A stretch of 36,496 nt of DNA, from the NCBI GenBank assembly GCA_017452885.1, contig JAFTLF010000025.1, forward strand, positions 1 through 36,496, in the 5' to 3' direction. Shown here in pieces: positions 24,057 to 32,267 of the stretch (position 1 is its first letter; every line of letters begins with the position of its first letter). The DNA comes from Alphaproteobacteria bacterium (GTDB lineage: Bacteria > Pseudomonadota > Alphaproteobacteria > RF32 > CAG-239). The notes below the pieces were generated by a model, which did no database searches, was not told the DNA's origin, and saw only the letters and a list, made by a program, of their open reading frames with translations. Both the position numbers and the translations under genes were made by a program.

Positions 24057-26849
24057 ATGGAACTTCAAGACGCTGTCAAAATTGTAAAAGCTGGAAATCT
24101 GGAATCTCGAGGCCTTTTTGAGCTGTGGGAGGTTGAGCAAGTTTTGCGTGATTCTGGTGATACCGAAAACTTAGCACTTTTTCAAAAAGAATTTTCTCCT
24201 CAAGAGATGAAAGAGGCAGATGCTATTGTCAAACCGCAAGTTGAACAGCGTCAAATGGAACTCATCGCCATCAAAGAAGCTTATACCGAAGATGAAGATT
24301 TCAAAAAAGGTATGGACAATTTTTGGAATGGAATTGAAATTGTTAATGATAAAGACGGTGATGAAGTAAAAGCAGAAGAGTTGCGCCGTCAGATAGAAGA
24401 AATCTCAGCCCAAGAAGCAGAAAAAGAAATCCTTGAAGGTAAATATAAGCCGGAAGATTATAATAAACTTCTGCAAAGTATTACGCAAGCTAACTGTATT
24501 CAACTTGTTGCTGTTTCTTCTGTATCCGAGATGCTTGCTAATGGCAAGAAGTTGAGTGGTGCAGCAGCAAAAGCCAAGGCCGGCAAAATCTTTTCCTCGT
24601 TATTTTCTGCCGAAAGAAAAGAAAAAATACAGATTAGTGGTAAATCTGCAATCGGTTTTATGGCCTCCAAAATGAATTCTTTGAGCAAGTTTGCTAAACG
24701 TTTGGCTGATCATACCGGATTAACTGCGTTTGCCAAGCAAGTTAAAAAAGTCGATGATAAGTTGACAAAAGCTTATCCCAAAACCTATCCGTTTGCTAAA
24801 AATCTTGCCAAAACTGGCGCTATCTCGTTTTTGTTCGGTGGTGTAGGCATTGCCGTATACAGTACTTATCGTTTGGGGCAAACGGTTAACCAGCAGCGTG
24901 AAGCCGCCCAAAAAGAGAAAAAAAGTTATTGGGAATATCTCAAAACCAATAAAGAACAGTTAGTTGTTCTTGGAGCAGGCGTAGTATCCAGTGCTGTTTC
25001 CCTCGCTGGTATGAGTCTTGACAACATGGGGTTAACCTCTCAACTTTTGGATGCCAATGCCGCCAAAGATGTAGCAGATGCAAGTGTTGCAACAGCAACT
25101 TCATCCGGTTTTTCATGGAGCGGAGCTTGGGAAGGAATCAAAAATAACTTTACCAACAGCAAATATTTATTGCGTACCGGCGCTGCCACAGCAGCATCAA
25201 TTGCAATCGCCTCTAAAGAATATTCCAAACTTTATGGGCTGAATCCTGAAAGTCAGGAATATAAGCTTCAACGTAGTAAAGCTCGTAAAGTACTGGCAGG
25301 AAGCGCTTTAGGTACACTTATTGGTTTAACAATCTCCGGAGCTGTTGGCGGAATGCATGGTGCCGAAGCCGATGTTGCTTCAGCAAATGATACGGATACT
25401 TCAGTAAAAAATAATTCTGGCAATATTAATAATGCTCTTTCCGGTGATAAGCAGTCAGCTTGGGATTGGAATAAAGGCGCAAAACCTTGGTTTAATAATT
25501 CTTTTTTGAATCAAAATGGTGTGGAATCAGCACCTGATAACTATGTTGAATTGCAACAAAATGAAACATTGATCGACAACGGTGTTGGAGATAAGTCAAC
25601 ACCAGAAGAAATAGTTGCAAATGATACCACCACCTATCTGTTTCCTAGTGAATATAATTCGGAAATGGGTATTACTCGTGCTCAATATAATTTATTGCAA
25701 CACCTCTACAAAACTGATGATTTAGACAGAATGTATCTTAATTTGTCCCAAGAAGGTGTAATGAATAATTTTGAGGGAATGACAAAAGAAGAGGTTTTGT
25801 TTAAGTATCAACGTTTAGATGCTTATACTGATCGTGTAGATTCTAATGGTAATTCCATTCAAGGAGCGATTCGTTACCATTATGAAGAAGAGATGACGGC
25901 AATCAATAAATTGTTGAATTGTGGTGATCAGCCTACGGCTGAGCAGTACGCGGCTATCAAGAAAGCGTTGGCCGTTATTGACGATCGCGGAGGTTATCAT
26001 GGACCGGGGTATGTTCCGACATCTTCTGTTATGATTAGTGCAGATGCAGGAGATAATTGTGCCGAAGGTCATGTCAATCACTGGAAACTTGGTTCCAGAA
26101 TTGTTGAAACAGAAAAAGTTGTTGAAAATGATGAAATAGTAAGAAGAGAAGTTTCTTCAATGGAACCTGTTGTCACTTACGAAAATTTACAATACGAAGC
26201 AACTTTTACTCCGACAGAATACCAACCGGAAACTGAAACAACAACCAAACTGGTTTATCATACACACGGAAAAGATGATATTATGGTTGGTCAAAACGGT
26301 ATAACAAGTATGCATATTGAACGTGATGGAGAGGTTGTTAACGTTAATAGCGAGAGTGAATTGCAAAAAGGCGATAAGCTTGTTATTAAATATGCTGATG
26401 GCGAGGAAAAAGTTTCTGCTAAAAAATATGCTGGATTTGAATCAACCAAAACTGAAGTTGAATATTCGCCATATAATGAAGACCAAATAAATGCTGAGGC
26501 TAAAGAGTTAGGCGTTAAACCTAATGAGCTAACCAAAGTAGATGGCGATTATATTAAAGTAACAGAAAACGGGGTTGTTCGTATTGATGTTGATGCAAAT
26601 ACCGGCAAAGCCACCGTTACCTTGACAGACTTTGATGGTAAACCGATGAATGCTCCGACAGATGTTCAACAGAATGTTGTAAACGCTACAGTAGAAGAAT
26701 TAAATCAGATCAACAAAGACAAAGAAGTTGTTACATACCAGGATGTCTCTAAAGCTAATAAAACCGGTAGCACAGAAAAAAGCGCAACTTCAGAAGTGGA
26801 TACTGTAAGCATGGTAAGACAAAGACTTATCAATCAGGGCAAAATTTAA
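24057..26849 (+). CDS. Large hypothetical membrane protein
   Basis: Unrecognised protein of 930 residues. An N-terminal charged helical region (about 1-190, many Glu, Gln and Lys) is followed by hydrophobic Gly/Ala-rich segments near 255-275, 303-322, 373-388 and 413-436. A long hydrophilic part then carries acidic, Thr- and Val-rich, probably beta-stranded modules (for example VVTYENLQYEATFTPTEY and GVVRIDVDANTGKATVTL). No signal peptide, Walker motif or enzyme signature is seen. GAGGG (24045-24049) is 7 nt from the ATG at 24057 but abuts that at 24051, so the former is used. It has its own promoter and strong terminator, so it is probably monocistronic. Confidence 0.75.
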   Translation: MELQDAVKIVKAGNLESRGLFELWEVEQVLRDSGDTENLALFQKEFSPQEMKEADAIVKPQVEQRQMELIAIKEAYTEDEDFKKGMDNFWNGIEIVNDKDGDEVKAEELRRQIEEISAQEAEKEILEGKYKPEDYNKLLQSITQANCIQLVAVSSVSEMLANGKKLSGAAAKAKAGKIFSSLFSAERKEKIQISGKSAIGFMASKMNSLSKFAKRLADHTGLTAFAKQVKKVDDKLTKAYPKTYPFAKNLAKTGAISFLFGGVGIAVYSTYRLGQTVNQQREAAQKEKKSYWEYLKTNKEQLVVLGAGVVSSAVSLAGMSLDNMGLTSQLLDANAAKDVADASVATATSSGFSWSGAWEGIKNNFTNSKYLLRTGAATAASIAIASKEYSKLYGLNPESQEYKLQRSKARKVLAGSALGTLIGLTISGAVGGMHGAEADVASANDTDTSVKNNSGNINNALSGDKQSAWDWNKGAKPWFNNSFLNQNGVESAPDNYVELQQNETLIDNGVGDKSTPEEIVANDTTTYLFPSEYNSEMGITRAQYNLLQHLYKTDDLDRMYLNLSQEGVMNNFEGMTKEEVLFKYQRLDAYTDRVDSNGNSIQGAIRYHYEEEMTAINKLLNCGDQPTAEQYAAIKKALAVIDDRGGYHGPGYVPTSSVMISADAGDNCAEGHVNHWKLGSRIVETEKVVENDEIVRREVSSMEPVVTYENLQYEATFTPTEYQPETETTTKLVYHTHGKDDIMVGQNGITSMHIERDGEVVNVNSESELQKGDKLVIKYADGEEKVSAKKYAGFESTKTEVEYSPYNEDQINAEAKELGVKPNELTKVDGDYIKVTENGVVRIDVDANTGKATVTLTDFDGKPMNAPTDVQQNVVNATVEELNQINKDKEVVTYQDVSKANKTGSTEKSATSEVDTVSMVRQRLINQGKI

Positions 26850-26864
26850 TCCTGTACAATTGAT

Positions 26865-26900
26865 AAATACACCTCCGTCAGTCAGCGGAGGTGTATTTTT
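26865..26900 (+). terminator. Intrinsic terminator between the 930-residue gene and alr
   Basis: A 12-13 bp perfect stem (26865-26877 with 26886-26898) with an 8-nt loop and T residues after it. It is strong for the plus-strand gene. It also lies immediately downstream of the alr stop on the minus strand, where the U tract is weaker. Confidence 0.85.
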
Positions 26901-27993
26901 AGTCTTCAATATATTTACGGATATAACGAGTATTTTTGCCAACTCGCGACATAATTTCATACGATATTGTGCCGGCATCTCTTCCCATATCGTCCAATGT
27001 ATAAAAATCATCGGCAATAAAAGCCATGTCACCTGCTTCCAACCCATCAACATTTGTTACGTCACAAATCATATTATCCATAGACATTCGCCCGATAACA
27101 CGTCCTTCTTGCAATTTGCCTCTGGCCTGAAAATATACTTTTCCGATGTTTGAGAGCGAGCGTGGAATGCCATCGCCATATCCGATAGAAATAATTGCAA
27201 TCTTGCGATCGGAAGAAGCACGATACGTTGCTGAATAACCGACAAACTCACCTTTAGGCAAATCAGCTATTTCAAGTACCGGAGCTTTTATTTTGACCAC
27301 GTTTTTCATCTGATTTTTGCGATACGGTGCTGTATTAATGCCATACATTGCGGCACCGAGACGTACCATATCGCATTGAAAATGTTCACCCAGAAAAACT
27401 CCGTCGGAGGCAGATAATGACCCCGGAATATCCGGAAAATAAAGATTTTTCAACGCATCAAAATTTTCCAACTGATGATGATTCATAAAATGTTCTTTTT
27501 CGTCACCACAAGCCAAATGTGACATAACAAGTTGAAACTCTTTGAGGTCTTCATCACTAAGTTTTGCCAAATCCCTTTCGCGAAAACCCAAGCGATTAAG
27601 ACCTGTTTCAATTTGAATTGCCGGTTTGCGATTGTCCGGTCGAAAAGACTTCCAGTATTCAAACATTTCAGGTGAGCTTATAACCGGAATCATTTGTTTG
27701 CATCTTTCAAAGTGTTCCTTGCTGTCTTCGCCGAATCCTTGCAAAACAAAAATTTTTGCTTGTGGCAATCTGTCAACCAAACGTTCACCTTCAACTGCAT
27801 GTGCCACAAAAAAATTGCGACATCCTGCTTTTTCATAAAGCATCGGAGCAACAACCGCGGCTCCGAGACCATAAGAATCATCTTTAACAACGGCTGCCGG
27901 TATCGAATGTGCTGCAACCGATTTCAAAAGATTATAATTATCCAAAATGTTCTTAAGATTTATTTCCAAAATCGGTCTTGTCAAAATACTCAT
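26899..27993 (-). CDS. alr: Alanine racemase
   Basis: PLP enzyme that makes D-Ala for peptidoglycan. Length is 364 residues. The PLP lysine is in AAVVKDDSYGLG (usual AVVKAxAYGHG, with His replaced by Leu). A substrate-binding region reads HLACGDEKEHFMN. The second catalytic base Tyr lies in VGYSATYRA, followed by the family motif SIGYGDGIPR. The C-terminal domain ends VGKNTRYIRKYIED. It is divergent from tatD with only 47 nt between the starts. It would supply the substrate later released by the D-Ala-D-Ala dipeptidase family member encoded at 10225. Confidence 0.95.
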   Translation of the reverse strand: MSILTRPILEINLKNILDNYNLLKSVAAHSIPAAVVKDDSYGLGAAVVAPMLYEKAGCRNFFVAHAVEGERLVDRLPQAKIFVLQGFGEDSKEHFERCKQMIPVISSPEMFEYWKSFRPDNRKPAIQIETGLNRLGFRERDLAKLSDEDLKEFQLVMSHLACGDEKEHFMNHHQLENFDALKNLYFPDIPGSLSASDGVFLGEHFQCDMVRLGAAMYGINTAPYRKNQMKNVVKIKAPVLEIADLPKGEFVGYSATYRASSDRKIAIISIGYGDGIPRSLSNIGKVYFQARGKLQEGRVIGRMSMDNMICDVTNVDGLEAGDMAFIADDFYTLDDMGRDAGTISYEIMSRVGKNTRYIRKYIED

Positions 27994-28040
27994 AATTTTT
28001 TACTATCCTGATATTAAATCCTGTAAGAGGTTACTTTTTT

Positions 28041-28790
28041 ATGCAGTTTATGGATAGTCACATACATTTGCAAGATTTTAAAACAAAAAATGCAACGGAT
28101 ATTATTAAAAATGCCCTAATTATCGGCGTGAATAAGCTTGTTTGTGTTTCTGCGCTTGAAAGTGATTGGCCAAAAGTTGCATTATTGTCTGAACAGTTTC
28201 CCAATATTGTAATCCCTGCTTTTGGGATACATCCGTGGTATGCCGATAAAGTACAACCGGAATGGAATCTGCGAATGGCGGCATATTTGCAAAAATATCC
28301 ACACGCATTAGTTGGTGAAGTTGGATTAGATAGGTTTCATGATAAGAACTTTGAACCGCAAAATAGCATATTCAAAACACAAATTGACTTGGCAAAACAA
28401 TATAATCGCCCGTTAATTATACACGCTGTACGTTCACATGGTTGGTTGGATAAATATTGGTCTGTTTTGCCTCAAAAATTTGTAGTTCACTCTTTTAATG
28501 GTCGCCGAGAACTACTCAATAAAATTATTGCTGCTGGTGGATATGTTTCTTTATCTTCATCAATTCTTAAAAATCCACACAAAGAAGATATTGTGCAACT
28601 AATACCACCGGAGCGTTTATTGTTGGAAACTGACAGCCCTTCACAAAGTATATATCAAAATAAAGAGGGAAATCCGGTAGAATTGCCTGTGTTGGCGGCA
28701 GAGATTGCCGCTTTGCAAAACAAAGATGTCGGTAGCATTATTGCACAAATTTACCAAAATTCATTGGAGTTTATAAATGTCAAAAAATAG
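28041..28790 (+). CDS. TatD family metal-dependent hydrolase (DNase)
   Basis: TIM-barrel hydrolase of 249 residues with all expected metal ligands: HxH in DSHIHLQD, Glu in VGEVGLDRF, His in LIIHAVRSH, His in VVHSFNG and Asp in LLETDSPSQS. Family members have 3'-5' exonuclease or D-aminoacyl-tRNA-related activity and act in the cytoplasm. AAGAGG lies upstream of the ATG. The 3' end overlaps tcdA by 14 nt, so they are co-translated within the 28041-32267 operon. Confidence 0.92.
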   Translation: MQFMDSHIHLQDFKTKNATDIIKNALIIGVNKLVCVSALESDWPKVALLSEQFPNIVIPAFGIHPWYADKVQPEWNLRMAAYLQKYPHALVGEVGLDRFHDKNFEPQNSIFKTQIDLAKQYNRPLIIHAVRSHGWLDKYWSVLPQKFVVHSFNGRRELLNKIIAAGGYVSLSSSILKNPHKEDIVQLIPPERLLLETDSPSQSIYQNKEGNPVELPVLAAEIAALQNKDVGSIIAQIYQNSLEFINVKK

Positions 28791-29529
28791 TCGTTTGCAC
28801 AGAACCGAAATGTTGCTTGGTAGTGCCGGAATGCAAAAATTAAAAAATGCTTCGGTCATGATTATTGGCTTAGGTGCGGTTGGAGGCTACGCTTTGGAAG
28901 CTGTTGCCAGAGCGGGAGTCGGACATCTTGTTTTGGTGGATTTTGATGTCTTTGAAGAAAGCAACATAAATCGTCAGATATTAGCGCTCAGTAGCACGCT
29001 TGGGCGTAAAAAAACAGAAGTTGCAGCAGAACGAGTACAACAAATTAATCCGGATTGTAGGGTTGAGATTGTTGATGCTTTTGTTAATTCTGAAACTTTG
29101 CCGGAACTATTACAACGCAAAACAGACTATGTTATTGATGCAATAGATGCGCTTAATCCCAAATGTTGTCTTATGGAAGAGTTGTACAAACGCGGTATTC
29201 CTTTTATTTCCTCCATGGGAGCAGCGCTTAAAAGCGATCCGTCATATATTCGTTGCGCCCCACTTAGTAGTAGCAAAAACTGTGGATTAGCCAAATTTAT
29301 ACGTAAGCGTTTGCGTAAAAGAGGTATAAATATATCTTCCATAATAAGTGTTTTTTCGGATGAACAGATCAATCTTCCTGATACAGCTATTCAAATGCTT
29401 GAAACGGCTGAGCAAGAAGGGCGCGCCCGTAATACCATGGGGTCATTGCCGACAATCACTGCTATTTTTGGTCTGACATTGGCAAACTACGTTATTAAAC
29501 ATCTGTCAGGATATGGTATAAAGGAATAA
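28777..29529 (+). CDS. tcdA: tRNA threonylcarbamoyladenosine dehydratase (E1-like)
   Basis: ATP-dependent enzyme that cyclises t6A37 of ANN-decoding tRNAs to ct6A. Length is 250 residues. It begins with the TcdA pattern RTEMLLGSAGMQKL, then the nucleotide-binding GLGAVGGYALEAVARAG, the Asp of VLVDFDVFEESNINRQ (E1 DxDxxxxSNxNRQ motif) and DYVIDAIDALNPK. The KFIRKRLRKRGI segment is the usual basic surface of TcdA. It overlaps tatD by 14 nt and precedes hydF by 5 nt. Confidence 0.93.
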   Translation: MSKNSRLHRTEMLLGSAGMQKLKNASVMIIGLGAVGGYALEAVARAGVGHLVLVDFDVFEESNINRQILALSSTLGRKKTEVAAERVQQINPDCRVEIVDAFVNSETLPELLQRKTDYVIDAIDALNPKCCLMEELYKRGIPFISSMGAALKSDPSYIRCAPLSSSKNCGLAKFIRKRLRKRGINISSIISVFSDEQINLPDTAIQMLETAEQEGRARNTMGSLPTITAIFGLTLANYVIKHLSGYGIKE

Positions 29530-29534
29530 GCAAA

Positions 29535-30764
29535 ATGCAAACAGCTCCCAAATCTATGCGTCTTCATATTGCTCTTATGGGAAGAGTTAACTCCGGCAAA
29601 TCCAGTTTTCTGAATCTTGTCAGCGGACAAGATGTTTCAATAATTTCAGCAGAAGCCGGAACCACTACCGATGTAGTAGAAAAATCTCAAGAATTACCTC
29701 CTATCGGGCCGGTTGTTTGGCTTGATACGGCCGGTTTTGGTGATACAACAGAACTTTCAGGCAAAAGATTGGAAAAGACTCGCACAACTTTTGAACGAGC
29801 AGATATTGTTGTACTTGTTTGCGAAGGAAGTTATATCGGAAAATATGAAGAAGAAATAATTGATGAAGCCGCTAAACGCAAAATTCCTCTAATTAAAATA
29901 TATAACAAAGCAGATATTTGTCCTATAACCGATAATCAGGGAATCGTCGTTAACTCCACAGACAAGTCATCACGCAATGATGTTTTGAATAAATTTAAAG
30001 CTGAGCTAATAAAAATATGTCCTGAGGAATTTATTGATACTCCGACAGTATTCGGTGATCTCATACCAGTCGGCGGTACGGTAATAATGATTGTGCCGAT
30101 AGATTTTGAGGCTCCCAAAGGTCGTCTTATTTTGCCGCAGGTTCAAGCTATACGTGACGGATTGGATAACTCACAAATTGTAACAATTGTCAAAGAGAGT
30201 GAATATATCGCAGCTTTGAATAATATGAAGCAACCGCCGTCATTGGTCATTTGTGACTCCCAAGTAGTAGATTTTATGGTTGCCAACACTCCTGATAATA
30301 TTTCTTGTACCACATTTTCAATCTTATTTGCTCGTCTGAAAGGGGATATTGTCAAGCTTGTTGAAGGAGCTGCCGCCATTTCCGGCTTGGCAGACGGAGA
30401 TAAAGTTTTGATTGCGGAATCTTGTACGCACCATGCCGTGGAAGATGATATTGGTAGGGTTAAAATACCGCGCTTATTGACACAAAAAACCGGTAAAAGT
30501 TTGATAATAGAACATGTGGCGGGTTTTGATTTTCCGGCAGATTTAGCACAATACAAATTGGTTGTTCAATGCGGCGGTTGTATGCACAATCGGCGTGCTA
30601 TGCTTTCTCGCATCAACCGTTGCGAGCAGGCCGGTGTCCCCATAACCAATTATGGCGTATGTATATCTGAACTTAAAGGTGTTCTTGAACGGGTTTTGAT
30701 GCCAATTCCTCAAGCTCAGAAAGCGTATTCGCATATTAAAAATAACTTTGGTAAAATAGCGTAA
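29535..30764 (+). CDS. hydF: [FeFe]-hydrogenase H-cluster maturation GTPase HydF
   Basis: Scaffold protein that carries the 2Fe subcluster precursor and delivers it to [FeFe]-hydrogenase. Length is 409 residues. The GTPase domain has G1 GRVNSGKSS (16-24), G3 DTAGFGD and G4 NKAD. The C-terminal [4Fe-4S] site matches the HydF pattern CxH-X46-53-CxxC exactly: Cys297-Thr-His299, 46 residues, then Cys346-Gly-Gly-Cys349. Presence implies a functional [FeFe]-hydrogenase and HydE/HydG elsewhere in the genome, as neither is in this window. It lies in an operon after tcdA. Confidence 0.96.
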   Translation: MQTAPKSMRLHIALMGRVNSGKSSFLNLVSGQDVSIISAEAGTTTDVVEKSQELPPIGPVVWLDTAGFGDTTELSGKRLEKTRTTFERADIVVLVCEGSYIGKYEEEIIDEAAKRKIPLIKIYNKADICPITDNQGIVVNSTDKSSRNDVLNKFKAELIKICPEEFIDTPTVFGDLIPVGGTVIMIVPIDFEAPKGRLILPQVQAIRDGLDNSQIVTIVKESEYIAALNNMKQPPSLVICDSQVVDFMVANTPDNISCTTFSILFARLKGDIVKLVEGAAAISGLADGDKVLIAESCTHHAVEDDIGRVKIPRLLTQKTGKSLIIEHVAGFDFPADLAQYKLVVQCGGCMHNRRAMLSRINRCEQAGVPITNYGVCISELKGVLERVLMPIPQAQKAYSHIKNNFGKIA

Positions 30765-30846
30765 AAGTCGTTTTATTTCCTTGTCTTTTAAGGAAGATTC
30801 TTTTATTCTGACAAAAAAAGAAAAATTTATTATCGGAAACAAACAG

Positions 30847-31707
30847 ATGAAAATGATTAAACCCATAGTAAATATTGCCAAAATTGCCGACGATTATGAT
30901 ACTTTTATTCTCGGATTTGATGGTGTTTTGTCAGAGGGAAACGGCATTCTTCCCGATGCTGCGACTTGTCTTAATAATCTGTTTGAAAGGCATAAGCAGG
31001 TCATATTGCTGTCCAATACATCACAGCGTGTTATTCAGTTGGCAGAAATATTGCAACAAGGTGGAGTATCTCCTTCACGCTTTGCCTGTGTAATGACATC
31101 AGGAGAAGTCCTCCACTATATGCTGAAAAGCCATTCGGAAGCTTACGCCGCTTTGGGTAATGTTTATTATCATATTGGTGACAATAGTTCCAAGGGCGTT
31201 TTTTATGGTTTGGATTATTCTGTAACCGCGGATATTGAAAAAGCTCACTTCATCTATATGAGCGAAGTATCTGACACCGGAGATACAATTGATACATATC
31301 GTCCGTTGCTTGAGCAGGCGGCCAATCTTGGTATGCCGTTTGTTTGTGCCGGAAATGATACTTCTTGCTTCAAAAATGGCAAGATATGTTTGGCTCCCGG
31401 TGCGTTGGCGGAACAATACGCAATTATGGGAGGTCGTATCATCACCCTTGGTAAACCGGATGTTCGGATGTTTCGTTATTGTACGGATAGTCTGCCGGAT
31501 ATTGGCCGTGTTATAGTCATTGGCGATAATGTTGCCACCGACATAAAAGCAGCAACGGCATTAGAATACGATTCTGTTCTTATCAGTAAGGGGATTCACG
31601 TCAATTATCTCGGCGAGGGTTATATTCCTGATGTTGCCAAAACTCGAGAATTATCCAATAATTATGATTCTTCGCCTAATTTTGTAATTTCTAACCTTAG
31701 GTGGTAA
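30847..31707 (+). CDS. HAD-IIA superfamily protein (TIGR01459-like) lacking the nucleophile Asp
   Basis: Protein of 286 residues resembling the alphaproteobacterial HAD class IIA group that reads YDxFLLDxWGVLHDG at its start. Here the same place reads YDTFILGFDGVLSEG: the nucleophile Asp is replaced by Gly23, while Asp25 occupies the acid/base position. Later motifs look normal: LLSNTSQR (motif II), GKPDVRMF with the conserved Lys, and VIGDNVATDIKAA (motif IV). Phosphatase activity is doubtful. The ATG at 30847 aligns with the usual N-terminus. A longer frame to 30781 uses a TTG, though AAGGAAG sits at 30789-30795. It overlaps the next gene by a few bases or abuts it. Confidence 0.8.
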   Translation: MKMIKPIVNIAKIADDYDTFILGFDGVLSEGNGILPDAATCLNNLFERHKQVILLSNTSQRVIQLAEILQQGGVSPSRFACVMTSGEVLHYMLKSHSEAYAALGNVYYHIGDNSSKGVFYGLDYSVTADIEKAHFIYMSEVSDTGDTIDTYRPLLEQAANLGMPFVCAGNDTSCFKNGKICLAPGALAEQYAIMGGRIITLGKPDVRMFRYCTDSLPDIGRVIVIGDNVATDIKAATALEYDSVLISKGIHVNYLGEGYIPDVAKTRELSNNYDSSPNFVISNLRW

Positions 31708-31709
31708 TT

Positions 31710-32267
31710 GTGTCACGTAGAAGAAAATTTTTGATATTGCTTTTGTCGTTTGTTGGGTTGGCAATGATTATTACCACTCCTTTAACAGATTTAGGGAGTT
31801 TTGGTAATGCTTATGACTATATGCCGGAGCAAGGAGAACTTATTGATATAAAAGAGCTTAATTCTTTTTTAGCGGTATGGGCTGATTTTATCCGTAATGA
31901 TATTGCAAATTATAGATCGCAGCAGCTTTCTTTTAGTAATCGCGATTCAGCAGATGGTTTCCCTCCGCAATTGGTGCGTTGGCTCAAACGTCATGGGTGG
32001 GGAGTTGAGCGTTTCTTTTATAATGAACAAAAGATTCGCGAATTGGTTAATATTGCCACCTTAGAAAAAAGTATTGAAGCTAATCGTAAGTTGCTGAAAA
32101 AAATGGGGCAAGATACCGCTGCCGGAGCTAATCTCAAAAACATTATTGACGGACAAGAAGAGCAACTGAAGCTTGTTCATTTCAATAAGCAAGAAATGGA
32201 ATTAATCAAAGCCAATCTTTATCAAATAAATATGATTATGGATGGCAAAGCGATTCTAAAAAATTAA
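31710..32267 (+). CDS. Hypothetical membrane-anchored protein
   Basis: Unrecognised protein of about 185 residues. A basic start (SRRRKF) and one transmembrane helix (LILLLSFVGLAMIITTPL) place the rest outside the cytoplasm. That part is helical and coiled-coil-like at its end (NIATLEKSIEANRKLLKKMG... QEEQLKLVHFNKQEMELIK). GTG at 31710 is preferred, with TAGGTGG 5 nt upstream; an in-frame GTG at 31701 overlaps the HAD stop. The 3' end overlaps the convergent ABC-F gene by 4 nt. Confidence 0.65.
   Translation: MSRRRKFLILLLSFVGLAMIITTPLTDLGSFGNAYDYMPEQGELIDIKELNSFLAVWADFIRNDIANYRSQQLSFSNRDSADGFPPQLVRWLKRHGWGVERFFYNEQKIRELVNIATLEKSIEANRKLLKKMGQDTAAGANLKNIIDGQEEQLKLVHFNKQEMELIKANLYQINMIMDGKAILKN

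Noticed and set aside
30143..30556. A 137-residue minus-strand ORF inside hydF.
   Set aside because: Antisense shadow of a well-supported HydF; no ribosome site and no recognisable protein features.
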